From: Paraburkholderia kirstenboschensis
GTDB lineage: Bacteria > Pseudomonadota > Gammaproteobacteria > Burkholderiales > Burkholderiaceae
Assembly (NCBI RefSeq): GCF_904848585.1
Contig: NZ_CAJHCR010000012.1
Span: 1-64,000, forward strand
Reading direction: 5' to 3'
DNA length: 64,000 nucleotides
Of the stretch, positions 1-8,283 are shown in pieces (position 1 is the first letter of the stretch; every line of letters starts with the position of its first letter). Under the pieces are notes generated by a model, which did no database searches, was not told where the DNA came from, and was given only the letters and a program-made list of their open reading frames with translations. Made by a program: the position numbers and the translations under genes.

Positions 1-84
1 TTCCCATCCCGAACAGGACCGTGAAACGACTCCACGCCGATGATAGTGCGGATTGCCCGTGTGAAAGTAGGTAATCGTCAGGCT
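1..84 (+). rRNA. rrf: 5S ribosomal RNA, 3' part
   Basis: The window opens inside a 5S rRNA. The run CCCGAACAGGACCGTGAAAC, then GCCGATGATAGTGCGGATT and a terminal GTCAGGCT are the conserved 3' two thirds of betaproteobacterial 5S rRNA. Roughly 35 nucleotides of the 5' end lie outside the window. This is the distal end of an rRNA operon read on the plus strand, and a terminator follows directly. No tRNA is visible downstream of it. Confidence 0.95.
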
Positions 85-96
85 CCCCAGCAGCAT

Positions 97-130
97 CAGA
101 AACCCCACCCCACAAAGGGTGGGGTTTCTG
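97..130 (+). terminator. Terminator of the rRNA operon
   Basis: A perfect 14-bp stem (CAGAAACCCCACCC pairing with GGGTGGGGTTTCTG) with a 6-nt loop lies 12 nt after the 5S end. The stem is GC-rich and its right arm carries TTT, as in an intrinsic terminator. It closes the rRNA operon before the converging gene at 239. Confidence 0.85.
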
Positions 131-200
131 CGTTTACGCGCGGACAAAACCCCGGCACACCGGCGGCAGGAACAGGCCGGGTTCAGTCGGGGCCTGGTCA

Positions 201-223
201 AGGCCCAGGCCCAGGCCCAGGCC
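201..223. repeat. Hexamer tandem repeat (AGGCCC)n
   Basis: Nearly four copies of AGGCCC lie in the spacer between the rRNA terminator and the end of the minus-strand hydrolase gene. The preceding GGCCTGG at 191 can also pair with the repeat. No function is evident; it may simply be slippage-derived. Confidence 0.7.
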
Positions 224-238
224 ACATATCACCCCTTA

Positions 239-1435
239 CTACCTGCCGGTCCGCAGCGCGTTCGCGTACCCCGTCAACTCCAGATAAGCTCGCCCGAGAT
301 CAGCGCCATCGCGGCTCACCCGCGCAGCGCCTTCCCAGTACACCGCGCCGGTAGACTGCCGCGAGTCCAGTTCCTGGTCGTCCATCAGCGGATCGAGCTG
401 CCATGTCAGTGCGCCGGTTCGCACTGTCATCGACACAGGGTACGACGCGTTCGTGCGCGGTGAGCGCCACGTGCGACGAGGCGTAAAGTCGACTTCGCTC
501 GGAGGGAACGTCGTGACTCGTCCGTCGCGATCTCTCAATGCAGCATGCGCCCACATCGCATGTCCGTCGCGGCTGCGCACCTTGAAGGCCATCAGAGCCG
601 AACCGTCGGAGAGATTCGCGCCCAGCCAGTCCCATCCCACGGCATTCGCGTCGAGCAACGTGCTCGACCACTCATGATCGAGCCATGCAACGCCCGTCAC
701 GGCAGTGTCGCCTTGCGACGAATCGCTTTTGGCGCCCGGTCGCCTCACGCTGCCCGACACGCGCAATTGCGGCTCGCTATAGTAGTAACTGGCCTGTTCC
801 GGCCGCGGACCTTTGCGTGAGTAGCCATGTTCGCCCTGAATCAAAGGCGCCTGCGTCGGCGTTAGCTCGAGATGCAACGCGAACTCGCCGGCATCGGCGG
901 TGACATCGTAGCGGCCATCGGCGGCACGAACGATTTTCCACGCGTCGAGCCTGACGTCGGTATTCGCGGGCTTCGCATAGGCGAGGCCGAGTCCCTCGCG
1001 GCCAATCCGCTGATCGTGCACGAGGTGGCCGAGTGCAGGATCGCTCAACGCGGCATGCGCGATGATCAATTGAGAAGGCGCGAAAGCACTCGGATCGGCG
1101 GCATCGTGTCCCGTTGCAGAACGGAAGAATGTGATCTGAAAACCGAGCGGCCGATTATCGGGCGTAGTCAGCCAGCCGGTTGCGTACCACCACTCGGTGC
1201 GAAAATCGGCGTGAGCGCCGGTGTCCATCGGCAGCACGATTGAATGGTCTTTCGTGACAACGGCGAATTCCGGCGCTGCCGCAAAGACCGGGTTGGCTGA
1301 CAAAGCGAACGCGCCGGCAACGAACCAGTGCGAGACCCTCGGGCGTGTCCGCTGAAAACGCGCGGCCGAAACCCCAACCCCCGTTTTCGCCCGACACATC
1401 GAATGAGGCGCCAATAGCCGCCACAAAGCTCGCAT
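239..1435 (-). CDS. CrtC/AttH-family lipocalin-like hydrolase, exported
   Basis: A 398-aa protein of the carotenoid 1,2-hydratase-like (CrtC/AttH) family. The motif TEWWYATGWL and the later WLDHEWSS and VGWDWLGANLSDGSALM blocks are typical of this two-lobed lipocalin-like fold. A hydrophobic stretch near residues 36-53 ending VFAAA suggests export. The start ATG overlaps the stop of the upstream permease (ATGA arrangement), so translation is probably coupled. ABC ATPase, FtsX-like permease and AttH-like protein form a recurrent trio, known for example from the Agrobacterium att genes. No carotenoid genes are nearby, so a hydratase role on carotenoids is not supported. A lipid-modifying role linked to the transporter is inference. 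Confidence 0.85.
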   Translation of the reverse strand: MRALWRLLAPHSMCRAKTGVGVSAARFQRTRPRVSHWFVAGAFALSANPVFAAAPEFAVVTKDHSIVLPMDTGAHADFRTEWWYATGWLTTPDNRPLGFQITFFRSATGHDAADPSAFAPSQLIIAHAALSDPALGHLVHDQRIGREGLGLAYAKPANTDVRLDAWKIVRAADGRYDVTADAGEFALHLELTPTQAPLIQGEHGYSRKGPRPEQASYYYSEPQLRVSGSVRRPGAKSDSSQGDTAVTGVAWLDHEWSSTLLDANAVGWDWLGANLSDGSALMAFKVRSRDGHAMWAHAALRDRDGRVTTFPPSEVDFTPRRTWRSPRTNASYPVSMTVRTGALTWQLDPLMDDQELDSRQSTGAVYWEGAARVSRDGADLGRAYLELTGYANALRTGR

Positions 1436-4008
1436 CACCAGTCCTCCTTGACCGCGCGCACGGCATCCACGGAAACGGCGCCGCGTCCCGCAATCACGGC
1501 TGTCGAACACGATGACGCGAGCATCACCAACGCAACTGTGGCCAGCATCGTCCACGGAACATGCAGCGACATGCTCCAGTGAAACGACTGCGGATTGACG
1601 ACGAATACAAGAATCAGACTGATCGCGAAGCCGAGAACGAAGCCCATTGCGATACCGCACGCGGTGAGCATGCCGCCTTCGAGTGCGAGGATCGCGAGGA
1701 TTTGCGAGCGCGTCACCCCGACGTGCCGCAGCATGCCGAACTCGCGAGCGCGTGCGAGCGTCTGCGCCGAAAATGTCGCGGCCACGCCGAACAATCCAAT
1801 GACGATGGCGACCGCCTCCAGAAGATACGTGACCGCAAAGCTCCGGTCGAATATCACGAGCGTGCGCGCGCGAATGGCGCCCGGTTGCGACACGTCCAAC
1901 GTCGCGCCAAAGGGCAGTGCACGCAATCCGGCTATCACGCGCTCAATGCTCGAACCTCGTTCGACGGTCACCGCGACATCGGTAGCGCCCGTGTCGGCGG
2001 TGAGGCGACGGTAGTCGGCAAGCCGTATCTGGATCGCGCCGGTCTGCCGCACGTAATCGCGCCATACGCCGGCCACCACGAACACGTGTGCGCGCTCGCC
2101 GAGCGGCAAGCGGATACGCTGTCCGAGCTTGTAACCATATAGATCCACCATTGCTTCGGACACCCAAACAGGTGTTTCGTCGCTTCGCAGATCGCGAGGC
2201 GATAGCACAGGTCCCGTCATTTGCAGATTTGCGCCCGGATCGGTTGCGTCGATCTCTCGTGCGAGTATCGCGAGGTCCGGACGCGCCGGGTCGAGCGTGA
2301 TATGTGAAGTGCGTGCGAACGCCGCCCTTGCAATGCCCGGCACGGCTGCAAGCCGCGTCTGCTCAGCAGGGCTCAAGCCGCCCGTGTCGCCGTTTTCCGC
2401 GACGCGCACATAAAGATCGGCCGATAGCAGATGAACCAGCCAGTCCTCGACGGACACGCGGAAGCTGGCCACCATGATCGCCATTGCCACGATCAGCGCG
2501 AAACTCGACAACACTCCGCCCATTGCAATCGACGCATGACCCGGCGCATTCGCGAGACGGGCGAGCGCAAGCGTACTGGCCGCACCGGCCCGTGAGCGCG
2601 CTGCGAACCACCGGCTCGCTACGCCGAATATGAAAGCGGTGACGCGCGGCATCAATGCAATTCCGCCGATCAGCAGCAGTGCGACGGCCAGATAACCGCC
2701 AATCGGCGCGTCGAACCATGGCGGCGCTTGCGTGAGAAGCGCGGCGATCACGAGGCACAGCAGGGCGGGCCACGGCGTGGCGAGCCGCGCGAGCGCGCCT
2801 TCTTCGGCACCGGCCTTGAGTGCGGAAGCGGGCCGTGCACGCGCCGCTTCCAGTGCGGGCGCAAGGCTGCCGAGAACCGCCACGGCGATGCCGAGCGTCA
2901 GGAAAATCGCGCTTGCGATCGGTTCGAAGCCGACCTGCGGCTGCACGCCGGGAAAGTAGCCGCCGCCGAGATCGCTGCCGAAAAAACGCAACGCGCCGGC
3001 AGCGAGTGCATAACCGAGCGCGAGGCCGCATAGCGAACCGAGCAAGCCGAGCAACGCACCTTCCAGCAGAATCTGACGCAACAGTTGGCCGCGTGTCAGT
3101 CCGAGCACACGCAGCATCGCAAACTGCGCGCGACGGCGCACCACACTCAATGCCTGCGTCGAAAACACGAGGAACGCCCCGGTGAAAAGCGCGACCAGCG
3201 CGAGCACGTTCATGTTGATTCGATAGGCGCGCGAGAGCCGGTCTGTGCGGCTCTCGACGTCGCGCGGTTCGGCGACGACCCATTGGCTCCCCAACTCTCG
3301 TTGCAGATCTTGTTTGAAGCGCTCGCGGTCGACGCCGCGCTCGAGCTGCACGTCGACGCGCGAAAGCTTGCCGACCTTGCCGAACTTCCACTGAACCGCG
3401 GCAATATCCATGATCGCAAGCCGTTGACCCGGCCTCGTTCTCACGATGCCGCCGGCTGCCCGCAAATGCACGATCGACGTGCCGCTTTGCAACGCCACGT
3501 CATCGCCCGTTTTGACGTGCAGCCATTGTTGCGCCGCGGTGGAGAGAAACACGGTGTCGGAGGCGAGCGCGTCGAACGGCCGTTCGGCGGACGGCACACC
3601 GATCAGATCCGGCGCAATACGGCTTGCCCTGAACACGTCGATGCCGAGAACAGGCAAAGCCGCGTTCTGGCCCGGCACCGTGACGTCCAGCGCGAGAACG
3701 GGACTCGCGAGCGCGACACCCTTTTGCGCGGCGAGGCGCGGATAGATCGACTCGTCGAGTAGAGGCTGAGCGCCGCGCACCTGGAGATCGGCCTGGCCGG
3801 AGAGGCTGCGCGCCGCAGCGGAGAACTCGTTGAAGGCCGCGCTGTTGATCAGTTGCACAGCGTAGCCGAGGGCCACCCCCAGCGCGATGGTTGTAATCGC
3901 AACGAGCGCGCGTGCCCGATGACTGCGCCATTCGGCGCCCAGCAGCCAGCGCGCAAGAGTGCGATGTCCGCGTGTGGCTGCGGGCCGGTGCGAGTCAGCG
4001 GGCGTCAT
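1435..4008 (-). CDS. ABC transporter permease, duplicated FtsX/MacB type
   Basis: About 857 aa with two FtsX-like permease units. Each has a membrane anchor, a large periplasmic domain and three further membrane helices; hydrophobic clusters lie near the N-terminus, mid-protein (around LLCLVIAALL and IALMPRVTAFI) and C-terminus. This resembles LolC/E-type and DUF214 exporters, which move lipids, lipoproteins or peptides rather than importing solutes. I chose the ATG at 4008 because it overlaps the end of the ATPase gene by 14 bp and removes a basic, low-complexity leader. The stop overlaps the start of the CrtC-like gene. The operon order is ATPase, permease, hydrolase. Confidence 0.88.
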   Translation of the reverse strand: MTPADSHRPAATRGHRTLARWLLGAEWRSHRARALVAITTIALGVALGYAVQLINSAAFNEFSAAARSLSGQADLQVRGAQPLLDESIYPRLAAQKGVALASPVLALDVTVPGQNAALPVLGIDVFRASRIAPDLIGVPSAERPFDALASDTVFLSTAAQQWLHVKTGDDVALQSGTSIVHLRAAGGIVRTRPGQRLAIMDIAAVQWKFGKVGKLSRVDVQLERGVDRERFKQDLQRELGSQWVVAEPRDVESRTDRLSRAYRINMNVLALVALFTGAFLVFSTQALSVVRRRAQFAMLRVLGLTRGQLLRQILLEGALLGLLGSLCGLALGYALAAGALRFFGSDLGGGYFPGVQPQVGFEPIASAIFLTLGIAVAVLGSLAPALEAARARPASALKAGAEEGALARLATPWPALLCLVIAALLTQAPPWFDAPIGGYLAVALLLIGGIALMPRVTAFIFGVASRWFAARSRAGAASTLALARLANAPGHASIAMGGVLSSFALIVAMAIMVASFRVSVEDWLVHLLSADLYVRVAENGDTGGLSPAEQTRLAAVPGIARAAFARTSHITLDPARPDLAILAREIDATDPGANLQMTGPVLSPRDLRSDETPVWVSEAMVDLYGYKLGQRIRLPLGERAHVFVVAGVWRDYVRQTGAIQIRLADYRRLTADTGATDVAVTVERGSSIERVIAGLRALPFGATLDVSQPGAIRARTLVIFDRSFAVTYLLEAVAIVIGLFGVAATFSAQTLARAREFGMLRHVGVTRSQILAILALEGGMLTACGIAMGFVLGFAISLILVFVVNPQSFHWSMSLHVPWTMLATVALVMLASSCSTAVIAGRGAVSVDAVRAVKEDW

Positions 4009-4744
4009 CGGTTGAACGGGCTGTGGTTCGCGGGTCGTGTTGCACCCGTGAAGGCGCCGACGCTTCCGATGCGGCATGCAAGCCGCCATCGCTGAGAATC
4101 ATGATGCGGTCGGCGACGGCGGCAGCGGCCTCCGAGTGCGTCACCATCATCGTGGCCGCGCCGGTCGCCTTGCTTTGCGCGCGAAAGAGTGCGAGCACGC
4201 CGTGTGCGGTATCGGGATCGAGGTTGCCCGTCGGTTCGTCGGCGAGGATCAGAGTAGGGTGATGTACCAGGGCCCGCGCTATCGCAACGCGTTGCAACTC
4301 GCCGCCCGACAGTTGCCGCGGAAAGTCGTCACCGCGGCCTTCGAGTCCGACTGCGGCGAGCATGTCGAGCGCTGCGGAAGTCGGCAACTCGTTTAGCAGC
4401 AGTGGCAGCGCGACGTTCTGCGCAAGCGTCAAATGCGGCAGCACGTGAAAGGCCTGAAATACAAAGCCAAGTTTCTGCCGACGTAATCGCGTCGCGGCAT
4501 TGTCGTCGAGACGCGACACGGCATGGCCGCCGATCATCACATCGCCGCTGTCCGCCTGATCGAGACCGGCGATCAGATTGAGCAGCGTGGATTTGCCCAC
4601 GCCTGAGTCGCCCATGATCGCGACGAACTCCCCGGGCGCAAGCGTGAAATCGAGGTTTGCAAGCACGACGCGGCCGGCGCCGTAGGTCTTGCTAAGCCCG
4701 CGGCATTCGAGTGCGGGAACGACACCTTCATGAGAAAACACCAT
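3995..4744 (-). CDS. ABC transporter ATP-binding protein, LolD/MacB-like
   Basis: A 249-aa ATPase with Walker A GDSGVGKST (about residues 45-53), signature LSGGE (145-149) and Walker B ILADEPTGNLD (from about 166). The length and the DEPTGNLD motif place it with the LolD/MacB/FtsE group that works with FtsX-type permeases. The start ATG at 4744 puts the first beta-strand in register. It is the first gene of a three-gene minus-strand operon. Confidence 0.92.
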   Translation of the reverse strand: MVFSHEGVVPALECRGLSKTYGAGRVVLANLDFTLAPGEFVAIMGDSGVGKSTLLNLIAGLDQADSGDVMIGGHAVSRLDDNAATRLRRQKLGFVFQAFHVLPHLTLAQNVALPLLLNELPTSAALDMLAAVGLEGRGDDFPRQLSGGELQRVAIARALVHHPTLILADEPTGNLDPDTAHGVLALFRAQSKATGAATMMVTHSEAAAAVADRIMILSDGGLHAASEASAPSRVQHDPRTTARSTDDAR

Positions 4745-5390
4745 GCATGGTCCGGAGAATGAGGTCGACGCGGCGGCATCCGCTCGCTGAACGCGCGGCC
4801 TTTGATGTGTTGACCGCCGAAGTATATTCGGCTTCTGTAAGGTGCGTCGGCGCATCGGCACTTCGTGTGAAGCCAGCGTCCGGCGAAGGTTTTCCCGGCA
4901 CGGCACCTCGTTTCGCGACTGCACCCGCACAAAAAATATTTCTGTCCAATACAGCGCCGGTTGCAGTTCCGTACTCGAAAAACCGGCGTGCGGCGCTGTC
5001 CGGCGCATCTTCTATGCCTCGTATGAGGATCTCTCAATCGCGCGCGTTATGAACTTCACGTAAATAGTCGCAAAAAGCGCGCTTTTCCGGGCAATGCGCA
5101 GAGCAGTGAACGATCAACGCGCCGTTTGTGCAAGTGCACATTTTCTCGTCGTCCGCAAGCGTCGCGGCGGTAACGACTCATTGTCTAGGGCGTTGGCGCA
5201 ATGTTGCGCTGCAAAAGTATTCTTATCTTGGTAATCTCCCACCTCGTCGTTCGACTGCGGGTAAACGTGAAGTCGACCGAAGTCTTCTCACGTAGTCCGG
5301 CTGGCCCTAAGCCCTACATATTCGTTTCAATGCTTTCTAAACAGAAAGTATTGGTGCGGCGTTTTGTACTTCAAGTTTCCGACAGCGCAC
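4745..5390. other. Divergent intergenic region, 646 bp
   Basis: This non-coding stretch separates the minus-strand ABC operon from the plus-strand NuoM-like gene. It contains a small palindrome GCCGAA-N5-TTCGGC at 4816-4832, 72 bp upstream of the ATPase start and possibly an operator. A hairpin CTTTCT-AAAC-AGAAAG lies at 5333-5348 just upstream of the NuoM-like gene. Short open frames here have no family signal. I see no RNA gene. Confidence 0.6.
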
Positions 5391-6944
5391 ATGCCATTGC
5401 CTCTTCTTAGCCTACTTATCTGGATCCCTATTGTTGCCGGCCTCGTAGTTTTGCGAGCCGGGTCGGACACGGCACGCGGCCGCACGCGGTGGCTCGCATT
5501 GATCGGCGCGGTTGCGGGCTTCGTACCGGTGATTCCGCTGGTGGCGAATTTCCGCAACGAAGCGACGTCGATGCAATTTGTCGAGAACGTCAGATGGTCG
5601 CCGACTTTCGATATCGCGTGGCACGTGGGCGTCGACGGCATTTCGCTGTGGCTCGTCGCATTGACCGCGCTGACGACGATCATCATCGTGGTCGCGTCGT
5701 GGGAGTCGATTACCGAGCGCACTGCACAGTACTTCGGCGCATTCCTGATGTTGTCGGGTTTCATGCAGGGCGTGTTTACGTCGCTCGACGGCATGATGTT
5801 CTTCGTCTCGTTCGAAGCAACGTTGATTCCGCTTTATTTGCTGATCGGCACATGGGGGCACTCCAATCGCTCATATGCCGCAGTGAAGTTCTTTTTCGTG
5901 TCGTTCCTTGGCTCGCTGATGATGCTGATGTCGATGCTGTATCTGTACAGTCAGACGCACAGTTTCGACCTCGCGCTGTGGCGGGAAACGCGCCTCGGCA
6001 CAATGCCGCAAGTACTGATCTTTCTCGGCTTTCTCGCGGCATTCGGCGTGAAGGTGCCGATGTGGCCGCTGCATACATGGTTGCCCGACGTTCACCTCGA
6101 CGGCCCCACTGGCGCGGCCGTTATGATCGGCATGCTCAAGATCGGCGGCTACGGCCTGCTGCGCTTCGCATTGCCGATTGCACCGCAGGCAAGCCACTTT
6201 TTCGCGCCGATGATGATTACGCTCTCGCTCGTCGCGGTGATCTATTCGAGTCTTCTCGCGCTCGTGCAGACCGACATGCGCCGCCTGCTCGCGTATTCGA
6301 CGGTGGCCCACATGGGCCTCGTCACGCTCGGTCTGTTCGTCTTCAACCGCATCGGTCAGGCCGGCGCGATCGTGCAGATGCTGTCGTACGGCGTAGTGTC
6401 CGGTGCGATGCTCTTGTGCACGGGCATGCTCTACGATCGCACGAAAACGGCTTCGATTGCCGAGTACGGCGGCGTCGCCAACACCATGCCGCGGTTCGCC
6501 GCTTTCGTGATGTTGTTTTCGATGGCCAATATCGGCCTGCCGGGTACGTCGGGTTTCGTCGGCGAATTCATGGTGCTGATGGGCGCGATTCGCTTTAACT
6601 TCTGGATCGGCGCGATGGCGGCGTCGACGCTGATTCTGAGCGCGGCCTACACGTTGTGGATGTATAAGCGCGTGATTTTTGGTGCGATTGCGAATGCGCG
6701 AGTCGCCAGCCTCAAGGATGTCGGCAAGCGCGAATTCGTGTTGCTTGGCGCGATGGCGCTGCTGGTGCTCGCGATCGGACTGGATCCCAAGCCTTTCACC
6801 GATGCCATCGACCCGTCGGTCGGTACGCTGCTGGCGCAGTCGGAGCGCTCCACGCGTCCGGAACCGACGCCCCGCGATGGCGGCGAACACCTGCAAGCGG
6901 CTGCGCCCGCAGCGGTTGTTGCTGTGACGCGTACGCCAGGGTGA
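5391..6944 (+). CDS. Orphan NADH-quinone oxidoreductase subunit M (ND4)-like protein
   Basis: About 517 aa and strongly hydrophobic, with around 14 predicted membrane helices. Family hallmarks are VDGISLWLVALTAL, the conserved MPLHTWLPDVH-like motif (here MWPLHTWLPDVHLDGPT) and the RRLLAYSTVAHMG block. In complex I this subunit is one of the antiporter-like proton pumps. The lysines and glutamates of the antiporter fold are expected within these blocks. No other nuo, mrp or dabA gene is adjacent, so its partner is unclear. The start at ATG 5391 begins a typical membrane N-terminus; an upstream TTG at 5364 is less likely. The C-terminal tail (about 45 aa) is polar and proline-rich. No clear Shine-Dalgarno precedes it. 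Confidence 0.85.
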   Translation: MPLPLLSLLIWIPIVAGLVVLRAGSDTARGRTRWLALIGAVAGFVPVIPLVANFRNEATSMQFVENVRWSPTFDIAWHVGVDGISLWLVALTALTTIIIVVASWESITERTAQYFGAFLMLSGFMQGVFTSLDGMMFFVSFEATLIPLYLLIGTWGHSNRSYAAVKFFFVSFLGSLMMLMSMLYLYSQTHSFDLALWRETRLGTMPQVLIFLGFLAAFGVKVPMWPLHTWLPDVHLDGPTGAAVMIGMLKIGGYGLLRFALPIAPQASHFFAPMMITLSLVAVIYSSLLALVQTDMRRLLAYSTVAHMGLVTLGLFVFNRIGQAGAIVQMLSYGVVSGAMLLCTGMLYDRTKTASIAEYGGVANTMPRFAAFVMLFSMANIGLPGTSGFVGEFMVLMGAIRFNFWIGAMAASTLILSAAYTLWMYKRVIFGAIANARVASLKDVGKREFVLLGAMALLVLAIGLDPKPFTDAIDPSVGTLLAQSERSTRPEPTPRDGGEHLQAAAPAAVVAVTRTPG

Positions 6945-6976
6945 TAGGCCAGTGTGAGTGCCGGAATAGACGATTC

Positions 6977-7056
6977 CAGTTCGGCAAAATGCGCGCACAA
7001 TAGGCGCCAGATGCCGCATATGCCGCATATGCAGCGTATGCGGCAATGCCGAACTG
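6977..7056. promoter_or_regulatory. Nested inverted repeats between nuoM-like gene and ahpD-like gene
   Basis: The outer arms CAGTTCGGCA (6977-6986) and TGCCGAACTG (7047-7056) are perfect 10-bp inverted repeats. Inner arms GCCGCATA (7013-7020) and TATGCGGC (7037-7044) nest inside, and the segment also holds two direct copies of TGCCGCATA. The structure ends 43 bp before the AhpD-like start. It could be a transcriptional attenuator, a terminator without U-tract, or operators. No T-run follows. Confidence 0.5.
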
Positions 7057-7099
7057 AGCGCGAATCGCGCTTTTCATGCAGTCACACAAAGGAGAGCCC

Positions 7100-7492
7100 A
7101 TGAGTCAGCAGAATGCGGTGGAGTATTCCGCAGCGTCGCCCGAAGTCAAAGCCGTGTACGACGATATCAAGGAGACGCGTCAGGTCGACGACGTCAACAA
7201 CTTCTGGAAGTACATCGCGCAGCATCCGCCGACTCTCGCGCGCACGTGGGACAGCCTGAAAGAAGTGATGGCGCCCGGCGCGCTCGATCCGTTAATGAAA
7301 GAACTGCTCTACGTGGCCGTGAGCGCGACGAACAACTGCGGCTATTGCGTTGCGAGTCACACGGCCGCCGCTCGTCGTGCGGGTATGACCGACGAGATGT
7401 TTGGCGAACTGCTCGCAGTAGTTGGCATGGCTAATGAAACGAACCGGCTCGCGGTGGGATACCGCGTGCCGATCGACGCAGCATTCGAGTAG
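7100..7492 (+). CDS. AhpD-like carboxymuconolactone decarboxylase family protein
   Basis: A 130-aa all-helical protein of the CMD/AhpD superfamily. The segment ELLYVAVSATNNCGYCVASH carries the characteristic E-x11-C-x2-C-x3-H signature (Glu68, Cys80, Cys83, His87). That signature predicts peroxidase or disulfide-reductase chemistry of the AhpD type rather than decarboxylation. The start is set by an AAAGGAG ribosome site 5-6 nt upstream of ATG 7100. No ahpC lies nearby, so its electron partners are unknown. Confidence 0.9.
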   Translation: MSQQNAVEYSAASPEVKAVYDDIKETRQVDDVNNFWKYIAQHPPTLARTWDSLKEVMAPGALDPLMKELLYVAVSATNNCGYCVASHTAAARRAGMTDEMFGELLAVVGMANETNRLAVGYRVPIDAAFE

Positions 7493-7498
7493 GCGGAG

Positions 7499-8188
7499 TC
7501 ACGCCTCGACGCGCCACGAGGCAAGCAAACCGGGCAAGTCGTTCATGTCCCTAAACACCTGAGCCACGCCGACTGCCTGCAATGCGGCTGCGCTACTATG
7601 CCCGAACTCATCGGGACAATAGCCGAACACCGTCGCGCCGGCTGCTACGCCGGCAGTCGCGCCCGTCACCGTGTCTTCGACAATCGCGCAGTGCGCCGGG
7701 TCCACATCCAGCGCCGCCGCCGCGGCGAGATACACATCGGGGAACGGCTTGCTGCGCGGTGTTTCGTGACCGCTGAAGATACGCCCCTCGAAGCAGTCCA
7801 GAATCCTCGCCTTGGTCAATTGCAATTCGACCTTGATCCGGTCCGCACCGGACGCAACGGCAATTTGTCCGTTCAACGTTGCGTGAAGCGAGCGTACCGC
7901 TGTCGCGGCGCCCGGGATCGCCGTCAGTTCCTGTTCGAGCGCTGCGTTGCGGCGCGCGCGAAATTGCATCAGCCAGTCGGTCGTGATGGCAACGCCAGTG
8001 CGCGCTTCGATGAGCGGCGCTTCGTCCTTCACCGCCTTGCCGACGAAAATACGCATCGTCTCTTCAATGCTCAAGTGCCAGCCCAGCTCGCCGAGCATCT
8101 CGGTGAGTACGCGGTTGGTGATTGGCTCCGAGTCGACGAGCACGCCGTCGCAGTCGAAAAGTACGGCGTGAAAGGGGAAATCGGCCAT
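7499..8188 (-). CDS. HAD-superfamily hydrolase (beta-phosphoglucomutase/phosphoglycolate phosphatase-like)
   Basis: A 229-aa subfamily IA HAD protein. Motif I is FDCDGVLVDSEP with nucleophile Asp12 and acid/base Asp14. Motif II is VASGA, the conserved lysine lies in SKPFPDVYL, and motif IV is AIVEDTVTGATAGVAAG. The start at 8188 places motif I about 11 residues in, as is usual for the family. Substrate cannot be told from sequence; sugar phosphates are typical. The gene lies 95 bp downstream of the peroxidase gene on the same strand. Confidence 0.9.
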   Translation of the reverse strand: MADFPFHAVLFDCDGVLVDSEPITNRVLTEMLGELGWHLSIEETMRIFVGKAVKDEAPLIEARTGVAITTDWLMQFRARRNAALEQELTAIPGAATAVRSLHATLNGQIAVASGADRIKVELQLTKARILDCFEGRIFSGHETPRSKPFPDVYLAAAAALDVDPAHCAIVEDTVTGATAGVAAGATVFGYCPDEFGHSSAAALQAVGVAQVFRDMNDLPGLLASWRVEA

Positions 8189-8283
8189 CGGGAAGAGTTG
8201 GGAAGAGATCGCGGAACGGGAGAGCATACAACAACGCGCCGCGTGGCGCTGCGCGCTTGCGTGAACACGCGCAGCGCAAAGAG

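Noticed and set aside
85..238. tRNA after the 5S rRNA
   Set aside because: No cloverleaf-compatible sequence or CCA-type end is seen; only the terminator and a hexamer repeat.
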